DNA of 64,000 bases. Source: Chromobacterium haemolyticum DSM 19808 (GTDB taxonomy: Bacteria > Pseudomonadota > Gammaproteobacteria > Burkholderiales > Chromobacteriaceae). How positions within the stretch are numbered: position 1 is the stretch's first letter; each line of letters begins with the position of its first letter. The notes below the pieces were generated by a model that was not told where the DNA came from, did no database searches, and saw nothing but the letters and a program-made list of their open reading frames with translations. Shown here one piece after another: positions 20,201 to 25,594 of this stretch. Location: assembly GCF_000711885.1 (NCBI RefSeq), contig NZ_JONK01000007.1, positions 1 through 64,000 of the forward strand, written 5' to 3'. The position numbers were made by a program, and so were the translations under genes.

Positions 20201-21478
20201 GCCTTGTTGGGCGCGACGCTGGCCCAGTTGAAGGGCGAGAGCGCGGCGGCGGGGGCCGCGGGCGGCGCAGCGGCGCCCATCGTGGCAGACTTACTGTTAA
20301 CTCAGCTATACCCTGGGAAAAAAGTCGAGGATCTCAATGAGTCCCAGAAACAGACCATTTCCGCGCTGACGACGATGGCGGGCAGCCTGGCGGGCTCGCT
20401 GGCTGGGGGGGACAGCGCTGGGGCGTTGACTGGGGCGCAGACGGCTAAGAATGAGGTGGAGAACAACTACCTTAAGCATAAAGAGGCGAAGCGCCTTGAG
20501 GATCTGAAAACGAAAGCTAATTGTGATAGTAACTGTATAAAAGAAATTAAACAGCTCGAGGCAATTAGCAAGATTAGAGATCAGGGGCTGGATAAGTGTG
20601 AGGGAGTAAATAGCAATCAATGTAATCAGCTAAGACAGGAGGTAAGACAAGCTGGTGCGGAATATATTAGGGCTAATGAAAGCCTTCCTTCACTCTGGTA
20701 TGGAACTGAAAAGGAAGAAGCCTTGCAACTGGCTCGCGACAGCATGGGCGGTATTTATGTGAAAGATGTTGCGGCTGGTTATGTTGGGACAGTGTTCGAT
20801 GGGGTCGTACAGGCATTTGGTGCAGCGGGTACATTAGGCAAAGCCGTGCTGAGCGATGAACAAGCCAGTTCTCATATAAAACAGGCTGCTGGTGCTGCAT
20901 GGGAGTATGTGAAGAACCCTGAGAATTGGCCGTATTTGTTAGGGATGATGACACCTGCGGATAGGGAGAAGCTGGCTCAGGCTTATGCTTCAGGAGATAG
21001 TAAGCAAATCGGGCGAATGATGGGTGAGCAAGCTGCGAATCTTCCCATTGGCGGAGGTGGTGCTGGTACTATCAAAAAAGTGGACAAAGCGGTAGAGTTG
21101 GCAACAAAAGGTGGCAAGGCTGCTGAAAAGGCTGCCAAAGGGGCAAGTAGCGTAGAGCTTGCTGCTACCCGAGCAAGTGTCGATGACAAATTGGCGCGCT
21201 ATTTGTTGAATGCAGAACATCCGGTTGGTGGTCCAAAAGCGAAGTGGTTTGATTCTGCTCTTGGATTTAATCCTGGCAATGCAGACCAGCTTGCAAAACA
21301 AGTAGTCTTTAATGAAGCCTCAGCAGTTCAAACGGCAGTTACTGAACACGGCATTAAATTTAATCAAGTCATTCCCATCACTGGAGCAAATGGCAAAGTT
21401 ATTGACGTGACATTTGGGTGGATTCGAAACAATGACGGCATCGTCAGATTAACAACAGCTATTCCGACCAAGAAATGA
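8267..21478 (+). CDS. cdiA: CdiA-type contact-dependent inhibition toxin/filamentous haemagglutinin (4403 aa)
   Basis: Start at the ATG at 8267, because GGGGGAG lies 6 bases upstream and the protein then begins with the extended signal peptide MNRLCYRLVFNQARG typical of TpsA proteins. Order: signal peptide (1-70); TPS secretion domain (about 70-320, with VILNEV, ANPSGI and a CDGCG pair); FHA-1 repeats (about 330-2350, LDNxGGKLxSxGxLxL pattern) including an exact 186-residue higher-order repeat; an aromatic, non-repeat insert (about 2360-2515); an Ala/Gln-rich linker; a region with LPNNQLFQQNP and RFTEYSNFVSSDYML (about 2770-2820) common to CdiA proteins; FHA-2 repeats (about 2900-3800); pre-toxin region with VENN near 4062; and a variable C-terminus of about 340 residues. 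The last 100 residues (from about 4304: DDKLARYLLNAEHPVGGPKA) resemble DUF6883-type toxin domains as I remember them. From about 20450 base composition turns AT-rich, as expected of exchanged toxin tips. The stop overlaps the immunity gene. Confidence 0.93.
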   Translation: MNRLCYRLVFNQARGLIMAVAEIVKPMGAGGGRSAASVAASRRLGVTLRGIVWASWCALAGASALAGGIVADPNAPAAQRPNVINTANGLPQVNIQAPSAAGVSRNQYSQFDVDKRGAILNNSGTSVQTQLGGWVQGNPNLNPAAPARVILNEVNSANPSQLRGFLEVAGGRAQVIVANPSGILCDGCGTINAGRMTLTTGRPELNPDGSLAGYRVESGVIRIEGAGMQAGSTEYAELMARAVEVQAGIWAPQLSVSAGRNRISADHQNIQALAADRAGRPGFAIDVAQLGGMYAGKIRLLATEAGVGVRSSGQLSGGEQLKLDSAGQLTLNGRQNGGDIQYRAAGNIEHGGASYSRGKLEVSGDAALRQSGTMAAAGDVKVSARDIVANGDFAAGSDDKGQVGTTGALSLKAGDSLQLSGHALAGSSLDLNAAAMNAADAKLRANDSVTLTAENGLGLSRANVNTGRLVVQAGGRIDSDAATLQAGQWQASAAALNNLGGVWEQIGQGSGDFRISQLLDNRGGRIEADSLALSLGQLDNGGGKLLALSDAAQSWSVRQSLSNRGGLIGGNGSLSVNAGSLDNAGGAVQSARRLTLRIDAAAGNRGGKLLAAEGFSLDAGSLDNRDGGRVDGGGSLVLNTSGLLDNRAGLLAGSANVAVSAGALSNAKGAIESQGELRLSVQGLLDNSQGKLLSGRAQTLKAGSFANDGGSIGSRAGLTLASGAASNRGGEILSLGDGELQLASLDNAGGKVLSDGKLRVRAQGDVLNQQGVVSTLKQLELHSGDGKIDNAGGKLQAGDTLALSAQQLNNAQGGVIDGDGKLTLNSAGQLDNDGGRIRSGAAVAVTAGGLSNAGGALESKTTLVVKVDGALDNQGGKLLSEQAQSLQVASLNNDKGSIGSRAGLTLASGAVSNRGGEILSLGDVELKLASLDNAGGKVHSNGELALRAQGDILNRKGQLSALKQMELHSQAGKLDNQGGKLLSGGVLNAGARQLDNRQGGIINASGKLTLDSIGRLDNAGGRIDSSADIALQAGDLQNTGGVVEGEAAVSVSVDQALSNAQGKLRSKQALSLTAGSVNNDGGEISSHQSLSLQTGAASNRGGEILSLGDGEFQLASLDNADGKLLSDGKLRVRAQGDVLNQQGVVSTLQQLELHSRDGKIDNAGGKLQAGDTLALSAQQLNNGQGGVIDGDGKLTLNSAGQLGNDGGRIRSGAAVAVTAGGLSNAGGALESTTTLVVKADGVLNNQGGKLLSEQAQSLQAGSLNNDKGSIGSRASLKLESGDSSNRGGEILSLGDGELKLASLDNAGGKVHSNGELALRAQGDILNRKGQISALKPLELHSQAGKLDNQGGKLLSGGVLNTSAKLLDNSKGGVIDSGGKLTMSSAGRLDNAGGQIGSGADIALRAGELENAGGVVEGEAAVSAVIDQALSNAQGKLRSKQALSLKAGSVNNNSGDITSLQGLDLQTGAASNQGGVIASLGNGEFRLESLRNDGGKILSGGPLQLQAQRDIQNARGLIGSDQQLTLNSLNGKVDNAGGKLQAGDTLALSAQQLDNGQGGVIDGDGKLTLKSAGQMGNDGGRIRGGAEVELQAGGLSNAGGALESKTTLVVKVEGALDNQGGKLLSEQAQSLQVASLNNDKGSIGSRAGLTLASGAVSNRGGEILSLGEGELKLASLDNAGGKVHSNGELALRAQGDILNRKGQISAQKPLELHSQAGKLDNQGGKLLSGGALNTSAKLLDNSQGGVIDGRGALKLSTNDGLDNRAGNISAGAGLTAQAAKIDNAGGAMESEAALTLSASGRLNNEKGLLLSHQQQSLKAGNLNNDGGDIVSRAALKLQTGAASNQSGRITSLGDGEIQLDQLDNGAGKLQSGGALTLLSQGEINNQLGRISAQRAMRLDGGALRNQQGTLAGGEDITVRAGQMSNQNGAVASQRGLSLTLDALDNRDGKMQTLGEMTLNSVGLLNNQDGKLVANQGLQLSAGELDNQRGLISSGQAISVGAGALRNQHGKLISSGDASYQLTQLLNQDGELQSGGAVQLSLSGALDNSRGKIITDQGLQLKAAAVNNASGMLSSRGALSLSAGELGNRYGSLLSLGDIKLGLSGFDNQYGQVQTAGALEAQLSGLIDNRQGKLIADRDQRLRASQLHNQGGAVSSGQALSLHAGQLNNQSGNMVGQTSLSLDLQQDYVFRDGDTLASQGALSLRTKGSLHNEGRWASAGNISLQAANISNASGAKLVSGGRLDINSAGQALNQGRLDAEQLSLTASALDNTGMISGRDVTVNGGVIDNHGGQAVLAATRSLSLNAGSRLSNRDSGYIYSGGALSLSSGDLIENISTTIEAEGDVSIRAGRLNNQRTHVDIKRAAESENYSWYKYNYYWDVFERVGGWDWSAVTKSLPVNDAEAAKTRYGTILQVNEAKKQALVRFQGTQERWVNYNAIKKNDSGGYDMTFYQGYSCFQGAACPYEHTVWREVWSGRNEQWNPAIHINPLELDFVDPNNKFNLRNRSASGTKTRDKLISVGEVASLSAGGNMTVNISGQLLNDASRIAANGGITINGADNGGGDARVINRAYSVNERIQETGTDHYDRNTRHWFPTYTLDKTVALQTIDATIAGHQGVSVRAPSIENITINPAQVSAAEAAKAAAQAEQAAWDGSQTAANAGQARGGQGPEAGRLGQVQSGGEALPLSLGAGERIAPSAGNNAVAAVQAGTAAQQVKMEQNPSTVGPALEGAKLAHTQAGGAPVAAQVATAQPRAQTHPLKGSPAQPGLLDRLPNNQLFQQNPSPTAPYLIETDSRFTEYSNFVSSDYMLKQLNYDPAGVHKRLGDGYYEQKLVRDQILALTGRPSLRGEDATEQFKALMNQGVSVAKDFRLTTGVALTPAQIAALQQDIVWMVKETVHTANGPQTVLVPTVYLAHNTVGLTGDGAVIAGKDLSLSAASLSNSGKLQADQSLVAKADVIRNTGGLIQADTVKLLADSLTLDTDLQNAGRQAAVSGRDISLSSADIALKGAKIDATELLSLSASNNLTLGTARSRKEGSVDLIAGSMGNRDATLGADVGGSGVATVSGVWETAQGSSLQSGGKLNLSAGKDLTLTGSSAQAKGQLNVSAGNRLSVLADKTTNNTKLTADSASSRVEARYQADTLMASQLSGGAGVVAVAGQALSVQGSRVASDQGQVLLSGTQVDIGATARHVEIDDYENNHIGQTRSQRQQAIRDTQAQGSQIGGQQGVTIQARDTDIKVQGSDIASDKGDLKLSASRDIQVGAAEESYSFQEQSSSTRKGLASSKQSQGKTDNWQTTAKGSSLSGDSIRMQAGQDLTVAGSSVAATHDVDLLAGRDVSIATAENRQSNHHEESVKKSGLLSSGGIGFSIGSQKQRDQVGEASVSHTSSTVGSVLGNVNIDAGRNALIKGSDLVAGGDIDVLAQNIRVEDVTNRYQRDEKHEASKSGLTVALSGAVGSAANTAVQQAQELSKAPSGRLAALQGIQAGLSGYQAYQAYQQEMLKPAEEQSFVGVSLSVGSQKSESHSQRQQSQSQGSQLTAGGNLSLTATGSGAKDTQGKAQDGDISVTGGHLKAGKDLTLDAARDLQLQAGHHQDSQSGGNNSSGWNVGASIGIGQGAGISVFANANKGKGKEEGNGSRWNETVLSAGDTLNLQSGRDTSLTGAQASGKTVVADIGRNLTLQSQQDRDYYHSQQSNLSAGASFTFGSMNGSASISGSRQKADSDFVSVQQQTGLYAGQGGFDIQVGRHTQLDGAVIASTAKADKNTLDTGTLGFSNQHNQADFKVESQSFGFSSGGSLTGTQKGTLMSQGASSVLGGGNSSGHAESTTYAAVSEGAIKVRDQDKQQQDLKDLSRDAEHAANGLSPIFDKEKELNRLQEAQLIGQIGAQATQIVATEMMMKANEELRRNPAYAESKEYKELNDKWGTGSDFQRAAQAATAALQGLAGGNVQAALSGAAAPYLAGVVKNLTDGNKEANVMAHALLGATLAQLKGESAAAGAAGGAAAPIVADLLLTQLYPGKKVEDLNESQKQTISALTTMAGSLAGSLAGGDSAGALTGAQTAKNEVENNYLKHKEAKRLEDLKTKANCDSNCIKEIKQLEAISKIRDQGLDKCEGVNSNQCNQLRQEVRQAGAEYIRANESLPSLWYGTEKEEALQLARDSMGGIYVKDVAAGYVGTVFDGVVQAFGAAGTLGKAVLSDEQASSHIKQAAGAAWEYVKNPENWPYLLGMMTPADREKLAQAYASGDSKQIGRMMGEQAANLPIGGGGAGTIKKVDKAVELATKGGKAAEKAAKGASSVELAATRASVDDKLARYLLNAEHPVGGPKAKWFDSALGFNPGNADQLAKQVVFNEASAVQTAVTEHGIKFNQVIPITGANGKVIDVTFGWIRNNDGIVRLTTAIPTKK
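10442..14347 (+). repeat. 558-bp higher-order tandem repeat inside cdiA
   Basis: The landmark AGCAACCGCGGCGGCGAAAT (or close variants) recurs at 10442, 11000, 11558, 12116, 12674, 13232 and 13790, that is at exactly 558 bp (186 codons) each time. Between landmarks long stretches are nearly identical in DNA, for example the CTGAGCAATGCCGGGGGTGC-type segments and the GACGGCAAGCTGACGCTGAA segments. The copies starting at 12674 and 13790 are the most diverged. FHA-1 repeats in the protein are about 20 residues each, so the 186-residue unit contains about nine of them. Confidence 0.9.
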
Positions 21479-21684
21479 ATACAAAATTCTTTGAGTATGA
21501 CGTGGTGAGATCAACTTGCTCTCTCGGGGATGGTGTGCCGAGTGGGACAACCGGAGCCATTTTGATGGTGTTTGCATCAGAACATCCTCAGTATGAAGTC
21601 GAGTTTGTTGACAGCGAAGGCGAATCACTAGCCGTCTTAACAGTGAAAGAGGAGGATTTAGAACTTGTGCAGCGTTCTGGTTGA
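21475..21684 (+). CDS. cdiI: Probable CdiI immunity protein (DUF4926-like)
   Basis: A 69-residue acidic protein whose ATG overlaps the cdiA stop codon (ATGA at 21475-21478), so it is translated in step with the toxin. The sequence pattern (DVVRSTCSLGDGVPSGTTGA, then YEVEFVDSEGESLAVLTV and a terminal DLEL) fits small DUF4926 proteins: a short SH3-like fold with a GxxGxI turn, an EVEF strand and a VLT strand. DUF4926 proteins are often found next to polymorphic toxins, so immunity to the CdiA C-terminus is the natural role; that assignment is inference from position and family. No signal peptide, hence cytoplasmic. Base composition is closer to the toxin tip than to the cdiA body. Confidence 0.8.
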   Translation: MNTKFFEYDVVRSTCSLGDGVPSGTTGAILMVFASEHPQYEVEFVDSEGESLAVLTVKEEDLELVQRSG

Positions 21685-22070
21685 TGCTTCAGCAGACTAT
21701 TTTAGTGTTGACCATGATGGCGGGTAGCCTTGCGGGCGGTAATAGTGCTGGCGCGCTGGCCGGTATTAGCCGCCTGCTGGCGTACGATTTTAATGGTGGC
21801 CATGAGTTGGGCTTTTTTGAACAAAATCTTCAATATAAAGTTTCAATAGAAAATATTGAGGAACATGGTTTTATTTATTTTGCTGTGGAATACAAATCAA
21901 GTGTCAGAGTAATGTGTGCAAAATGTTATGAACTCAAGAATGATGAAAAAGGTAAAGGTCAGTGGAGGGTGGTAGATTGCTTGAATATGACAGAGGCCGT
22001 TGTTGGCAAGGCGGAGCTTGTCTCGATGATGGCAAGTGTAAAGGAGTATGTGGTAAAAACTTTGTCGTAA
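21684..22070 (+). pseudogene. Orphan pre-toxin fragment fused to an immunity-like ORF
   Basis: The first 25 or so residues (QQTILVLTMMAGSLAGGNSA and AGALAG) copy the CdiA pre-toxin segment KQTISALTTMAGSLAG...GGDSAGALTG found near residue 4030 of the intact CdiA, and the similarity is visible in the DNA too. The VENN motif that should follow is missing: the frame goes on into an unrelated AT-rich sequence of about 100 residues (from YDFNGGHELGFF to VKEYVVKTLS) containing MCAKCYELKND, which could be a small immunity protein or the tail of an older toxin module. It starts 0-3 bases from the cdiI stop. I read this as the scar of a displaced cdiA-CT/cdiI cassette. It may still be translated; function unknown. 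Confidence 0.6.
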
Positions 22071-22335
22071 GCCATGTTGAGCTGGCTGTATGGGTATAGC
22101 TAATTCGATTCTTTTGCGATAGCTGAGTTGCTGCTGACTCAAGTTTGGAGTGCTACATCAATATTGTTGAAAGTGACTAAATGTATCAATTTCAGCCCAG
22201 GCAAAGAAGCGTATTTTAGCGATGTGTGTTGTAATGCGCCCCTAAAATACAAGGGCATCTCCGTAAGATTGGAAAGAGTGTTGAGTGTGTTTCATAAAGC
22301 CTCTAAAGGCCATGTTTGATTTGCAAGGAGGCCTA
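22071..22335. other. AT-rich gap in the orphan module array, no convincing gene
   Basis: The 265 bp contain an open frame at 22128-22319 that has no good ribosome-binding site and no recognisable features; I do not call it. Composition matches the flanking toxin/immunity remnants. Confidence 0.4.
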
Positions 22336-22602
22336 ATGAATCTAAAGAGAGAGCAGACTTTGTTGGAGCTTCCCTTTTCTCGCGTGGAGATAAAGTTTAA
22401 AACAGTAGGCTCTTTGTTTAAATGGAAAGATAAAAAAATAGGCGTGGTGCTTGTGCATAAATATGATGGCAGTGGAAATGTTGTATGTACGATTGAAAAG
22501 AAATTTGAAGGGGTGCAGGAAAAGTTGAAAGCTGTCGGACAAGGTGTGCAGCTTGCGGAAGATATCAATCAATCCCAAGTCATTCTTTACGCAAGTTTGT
22601 AG
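22336..22602 (+). CDS. Small hypothetical protein in the toxin/immunity array
   Basis: An 88-residue protein, MNLKREQTLLELPFSRVEIK onward, rich in Lys and Val with alternating strands (KKIGVVLVHKYD, NVVCTIEKKFEGV). I start at 22336 because AAGGAGG sits at 22325-22331, a much better ribosome-binding site than any before the longer frame from 22285. I do not recognise the family. Its place behind a CdiA/CdiI pair, its size and its AT-rich composition suggest an orphan immunity gene, which is inference only. Confidence 0.5.
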   Translation: MNLKREQTLLELPFSRVEIKFKTVGSLFKWKDKKIGVVLVHKYDGSGNVVCTIEKKFEGVQEKLKAVGQGVQLAEDINQSQVILYASL

Positions 22603-22784
22603 CAAGTAGAGTGGGCAAGCTCTATGACTTGCCCACTCCGGGGTAATAGCCAAGGCGATGCGCCAATGCGGCCTACCTTGTTGACTCATACTTCACCAGA
22701 TGAACGGATGCCTTGCCGCCAAGTGGGCTGGGTTTGACGGTATGATTCAAGTAGTAAGTTGAGTTGTTTATTGGCACCGTCAAA
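22603..22784. other. Gap between small ORFs, no gene seen
   Basis: About 180 bp of mixed composition. The stretch gtagagtgggcaagctctat and the following gacttgcccactcc (22607-22640) form an imperfect hairpin (GAGTGGGCAAG pairing with CTTGCCCACTC) that could end the transcript of the 88-residue protein. Confidence 0.4.
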
Positions 22785-23033
22785 ATGAGCAATGATTTGT
22801 CAGTGCAAATAGCTAGTCTGCCGGATCGAAACAATGTTGTTGTTGAAATATTTCAGAATGATAGGCAGTTGGCAGAGATTTGTTATGAATATGAGGGCGA
22901 GGGAGTTGGGGTTTAAATTTTTCCACTGAAGGATGGGGCGATTGGTTTGGGCTTCACTAGTTTTATTTTTAACTTAATTAATGCCAAAATAATTTGGCGA
23001 ATGGTTGGGTTTTATTTTGTTGAGATGCAATGA
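22785..23033 (+). pseudogene. Small immunity-like gene with an in-frame stop
   Basis: From the ATG at 22785 the frame reads MSNDLSVQIASLPDRNNVVV, EIFQNDRQLAEICYEYEGEG and VGV, then meets TAA at 22914, and continues in the same frame with IFPLKDGAIGLGFTSFIFN, INAKIIWRMVGF and a stop at 23033. The layout (a strand pair, an AEIxxE strand, then a strand and a closing helix ending in INAK) looks like one continuous small immunity-type protein of about 80 residues interrupted by a single stop codon. A sequencing error or a real nonsense mutation would look the same. I do not know the family name. Confidence 0.5.
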
Positions 23034-23323
23034 TGCTTTTTGCGTTTTGAATAAAAAATAAAACAATGGGCGTCCTGGTGTTGCATCATGTAAATGGTGG
23101 AATTATTGATCTTGATGAGCTGCTGTTATTAGCTGTTTAAGCGAGTCGGAAAGCCTTGGCCAAAATGCTTGAAGATTGACAAATCCTGACATTTTTGCAG
23201 GTGTTTGGGACTTCTACAAAATTTTTGTCTAGAGTGGAGTAGAGGTTGATTTGGCTGCATGGCGCAAAGCTGACAGCGTTGCGAGTGTGGTACGGCTTAT
23301 ACTCTATTGACAAGGATGAATAA
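23034..23323. other. Decayed toxin-module sequence, no intact gene
   Basis: The interval holds short frames broken by stops. At 23066-23140 a 24-codon frame ends in HVNGGIIDLDELLLLAV. Further on, the codons around 23205-23310 read VWDFYKIFV, stop, SGVEVDLAAWRKADSVASVV, a pattern reminiscent of the helical start of CdiA toxin tips. I take it as remains of another C-terminal module; too decayed to name. Confidence 0.35.
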
Positions 23324-23761
23324 ATGGAATCCCAAGCAAATTCTAGTTTTTTGAGAACGACATTTCGATTTGTGAGCGCGGATGGGCGATTGTTGAACTT
23401 AGATAGCGTATTGGTGTATTCGGTTGAAAAAGAGTGGACTTTTTTGCCTGAAGGCCTGGGGCCAAGCCAGAATCCGGGGATAGGCAATCTTGCTATCTCC
23501 AGCCGGCAGTTTGGCAGCTCCTCTAATTGCATTGTTACATTGGACATCGATCCGGTTATTGTAAATAATGTACCTTATGCCTCTGACGGGGCTAGCTTGA
23601 TTTTTGGCATTGATGGCAGCAATGCGCATATCAATATTCATAAAGATGGCAGCATGGGCGTTGCCGGTATATATGGAGCCACGCCTGATATTGTGAAGTG
23701 GGAGTATGAAGTTAATAAAGTGGGCGGGGAGTCTACTTTCTACTGTAAGAGCAAACGATAA
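23324..23761 (+). CDS. Hypothetical 145-residue protein
   Basis: Not recognised. The protein is mostly beta-strand by pattern, with FRFVSADGRLLNLDSVLVYS, a Gly/Asn/Ser-rich middle (GPSQNPGIGNLAISSRQFG) and VTLDIDPVIVNNVPYASDG. No signal peptide or membrane segment. AAGGATG lies 7 bases before the ATG. It is followed by a clean intrinsic terminator at 23814-23839, which marks the end of the AT-rich cdi island. Position suggests a passenger of the toxin/immunity array, but no sequence feature proves that. Confidence 0.55.
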   Translation: MESQANSSFLRTTFRFVSADGRLLNLDSVLVYSVEKEWTFLPEGLGPSQNPGIGNLAISSRQFGSSSNCIVTLDIDPVIVNNVPYASDGASLIFGIDGSNAHINIHKDGSMGVAGIYGATPDIVKWEYEVNKVGGESTFYCKSKR

Positions 23762-23813
23762 GGTAGGTGCCGGTATCGTATGATCTGGTAAGGTTTATCG
23801 GAAAATACAATGT

Positions 23814-23839
23814 AAAAAACCCGCGGAAGCGGGTTTTTT
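23814..23839 (+). terminator. Intrinsic terminator at the end of the cdi island
   Basis: AAAAAACCCGC, loop GGAA, GCGGGTTTTTT: a 5-bp GC stem extended by A-T pairs with a T-run. It works for the plus-strand genes and, through its A-run, also for the minus-strand gene at 23920-24912. Confidence 0.85.
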
Positions 23840-23856
23840 ACATCGCAGCCATTCTT

Positions 23857-23904
23857 GCTCAAAAACGGTTGAGCTCAAAAACGGTTGAGCTCAAAAACGG
23901 TTGA
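23857..23904. repeat. Three tandem 16-bp units forming overlapping hairpins
   Basis: The unit GCTCAAAAACGGTTGA occurs three times head to tail without interruption, followed by GCTT. Each GCTCAA...TTGAGC pair makes a 6-bp stem with a 6-base loop, so the array can form up to three hairpins. It lies 15 bases past the stop of the minus-strand barrel gene. No spacers, so it is not a CRISPR array. Confidence 0.9.
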
Positions 23905-23919
23905 GCTTGGTGCGCTTGT

Positions 23920-24912
23920 TTAAAACGAGTAAATCAGCCCCACGCCAAACGAGCGGATTTCAGCGTCGTAGAAGCTGATGTCGGCGTTGGATTTGCCGTA
24001 GGCGGCGCTGACGAAGCCGGACAGCGCCTTGTAGTCGAACAACTGGTGGCGCAGATAGCCGACATCGATGGCGTAGGCCTTGCTGTCGGCTTTTTTATTG
24101 CTGAACAGCGGGTTGGCCTGGTCGAAGCGTTGCTGGCGGTAGAGCAAGCTGGCGGTAAAGGTGTTGAGGTCGCTGCTGTAGGCGTAGTCCAGGCTCAAGC
24201 CGTAGCTCTTGTTGCTCATCGCGCCGCCGTCCAGCTTGTCTTTGCCCCATGTCAGGCCGGGGGTCAGCGTTTGATTGGGGGCGAATGCCCATTCATAGCC
24301 CGCTTTCAGCAAGGTGGCGTCGCCGTTGCGGTTCAGCGTGGCGCGGTCCGCCGCGCTGAGGCCGGCCACGCTCTGGCCGCTGCGCTCGTCGTCTATCTTG
24401 ATGTTGCGTTGGGTAAGCTGGGCTTTGAAGCCGGTGCCCATGATGTTTTCCCAGCCCAGCAACACGCCGGTGGATTTGCGCTTGGTGCCGTCGCGGTCCA
24501 CGCCCACGGCATAGGGGTCGGTCCAGGTGTTCTTGCTGAGGCCGCCGTAGAGCAGGCCGGCGGAGACGATGCCGTTGTTGCCCACTTGCTGGCGCACGCC
24601 CAGCTCCAGCGTGTCGTCCATGCCCAGCGGGTCGTGGATTTGGCTGTCGAACACGATCTGGGTGCGGCTGGCGGCGAGGGTGTAGCTAAGGCTCAGCACC
24701 GGCAGCGCGAAGCTGTCGTTGTGGGATTCCGGCGCGCTGTTCAGGCTGTTGGTTCTTTGGTTTTTGTCCCCTTTGAAGAGGTTGGATTTGACGCGGTTGC
24801 CGCCCACGCCCAGGCCGATGCTGCCGGAGAAGCCGTTTTCTTCCGGTATCGGGTCCGCCATTGCGAATTGAGCCGCTAGCAAAGCGGACAAGCCCACGCA
24901 TATAGTGCGCAT
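23920..24912 (-). CDS. DUF2860-like outer-membrane beta-barrel protein
   Basis: A 330-residue secreted protein: signal peptide MRTICVGLSALLAAQFAMA, then an acidic mature start (DPIPEENGFSGSIGLGVGGN) and a series of amphipathic strands ending in FGVGLIYSF with the terminal Phe of outer-membrane barrels. The pattern ASRTQIVFDSQIHDPLGMDD plus ELGVRQQVGNNGIVSAGLLY fits the DUF2860 family, known from Vibrio and relatives, whose function is unknown. Several upstream Met codons exist (24918, 24921); I take 24912 because TGAGG lies 9 bases upstream and the signal peptide begins there. Monocistronic; promoter probably in the long upstream gap. Confidence 0.8.
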   Translation of the reverse strand: MRTICVGLSALLAAQFAMADPIPEENGFSGSIGLGVGGNRVKSNLFKGDKNQRTNSLNSAPESHNDSFALPVLSLSYTLAASRTQIVFDSQIHDPLGMDDTLELGVRQQVGNNGIVSAGLLYGGLSKNTWTDPYAVGVDRDGTKRKSTGVLLGWENIMGTGFKAQLTQRNIKIDDERSGQSVAGLSAADRATLNRNGDATLLKAGYEWAFAPNQTLTPGLTWGKDKLDGGAMSNKSYGLSLDYAYSSDLNTFTASLLYRQQRFDQANPLFSNKKADSKAYAIDVGYLRHQLFDYKALSGFVSAAYGKSNADISFYDAEIRSFGVGLIYSF

Positions 24913-25594
24913 ATTCATCATCCTCAAATAAAAAAGAGCTACTTTGGTTTTCGCCGACGCGGCATTGCATGGCGTCGATTTATGCAAAATGGATTGTTTG
25001 TCCATGTTAAGCCGTCGGCTGGCCGATGTGTCGCTTGCCGCGAAAATTTAGCCTGAGATCGCTTTGTTTTAGCCGCGGCTTGTTGCGGAATTGCCATCGC
25101 GAGGCGATCGCTCTCGCAGAGGGAGAGGCTGTTGCCGTGCGGACAAGCTGGGCCGGAACGAGTTTTGAAACCAGCCGGCCGGTGGCGAGGTGAAATGGGC
25201 AAGGCGGCCATGGCCGACTTTGTGCATGTATTAAGTTTGAGGCAGTGTTTTACGCAAGATCTGCTGCAGCGAGAGTTCGTAGGTGTTGAGCCGGTCAATA
25301 CATTCAAACACGTCCAGCGGCGCGATGTTTTGCATCAACACTTGTTCAAGCCGGGGGAAGAAGCCAGCCCAGGGGAAATTGGGCGTAGCAATGGGGCCGG
25401 TTGCGGTGAAGAGCAGGGGATCTGTGCAGAACGGGCTCTGCAATCCCGGTGCCTGTAATCTCAAGCGCGGCCGCTTTATTGCCGGCCGGATCGCACAGGC
25501 AAGGCTTGGGTTTCTTTCGCATTGCGTTTTCTTGCAATGCAATATTTGATGGTAGTATCGATCGCTCAGCAAATATGCTCAGAGAAAGGCCGGC
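24913..25594. other. Long intergenic region with one doubtful ORF
   Basis: About 680 bp between two divergent genes. A minus-strand frame at 25231-25572 ends in LEQVLMQNIAPLDVFECIDR and LNTYELSLQQILRKTLPQT, which reads like real protein, but it has no ribosome-binding site or family signature; it could be the tail of a decayed gene. The palindrome ATCGCGAGGCGATCGCTCTCGC near 25097 is of unknown meaning. No RNA gene seen. Confidence 0.4.

Noticed and set aside
22128-22319. 63-codon frame in the orphan module array
   Set aside because: No ribosome-binding site and no recognisable pattern.
23857-23904. Short tandem repeats suggesting a CRISPR remnant
   Set aside because: Units are directly adjacent with no spacers, and only three exist.
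25231-25572. Minus-strand open frame with protein-like C-terminus
   Set aside because: No ribosome-binding site, no family match and poor N-terminal half; mentioned only in the description of the intergenic region.
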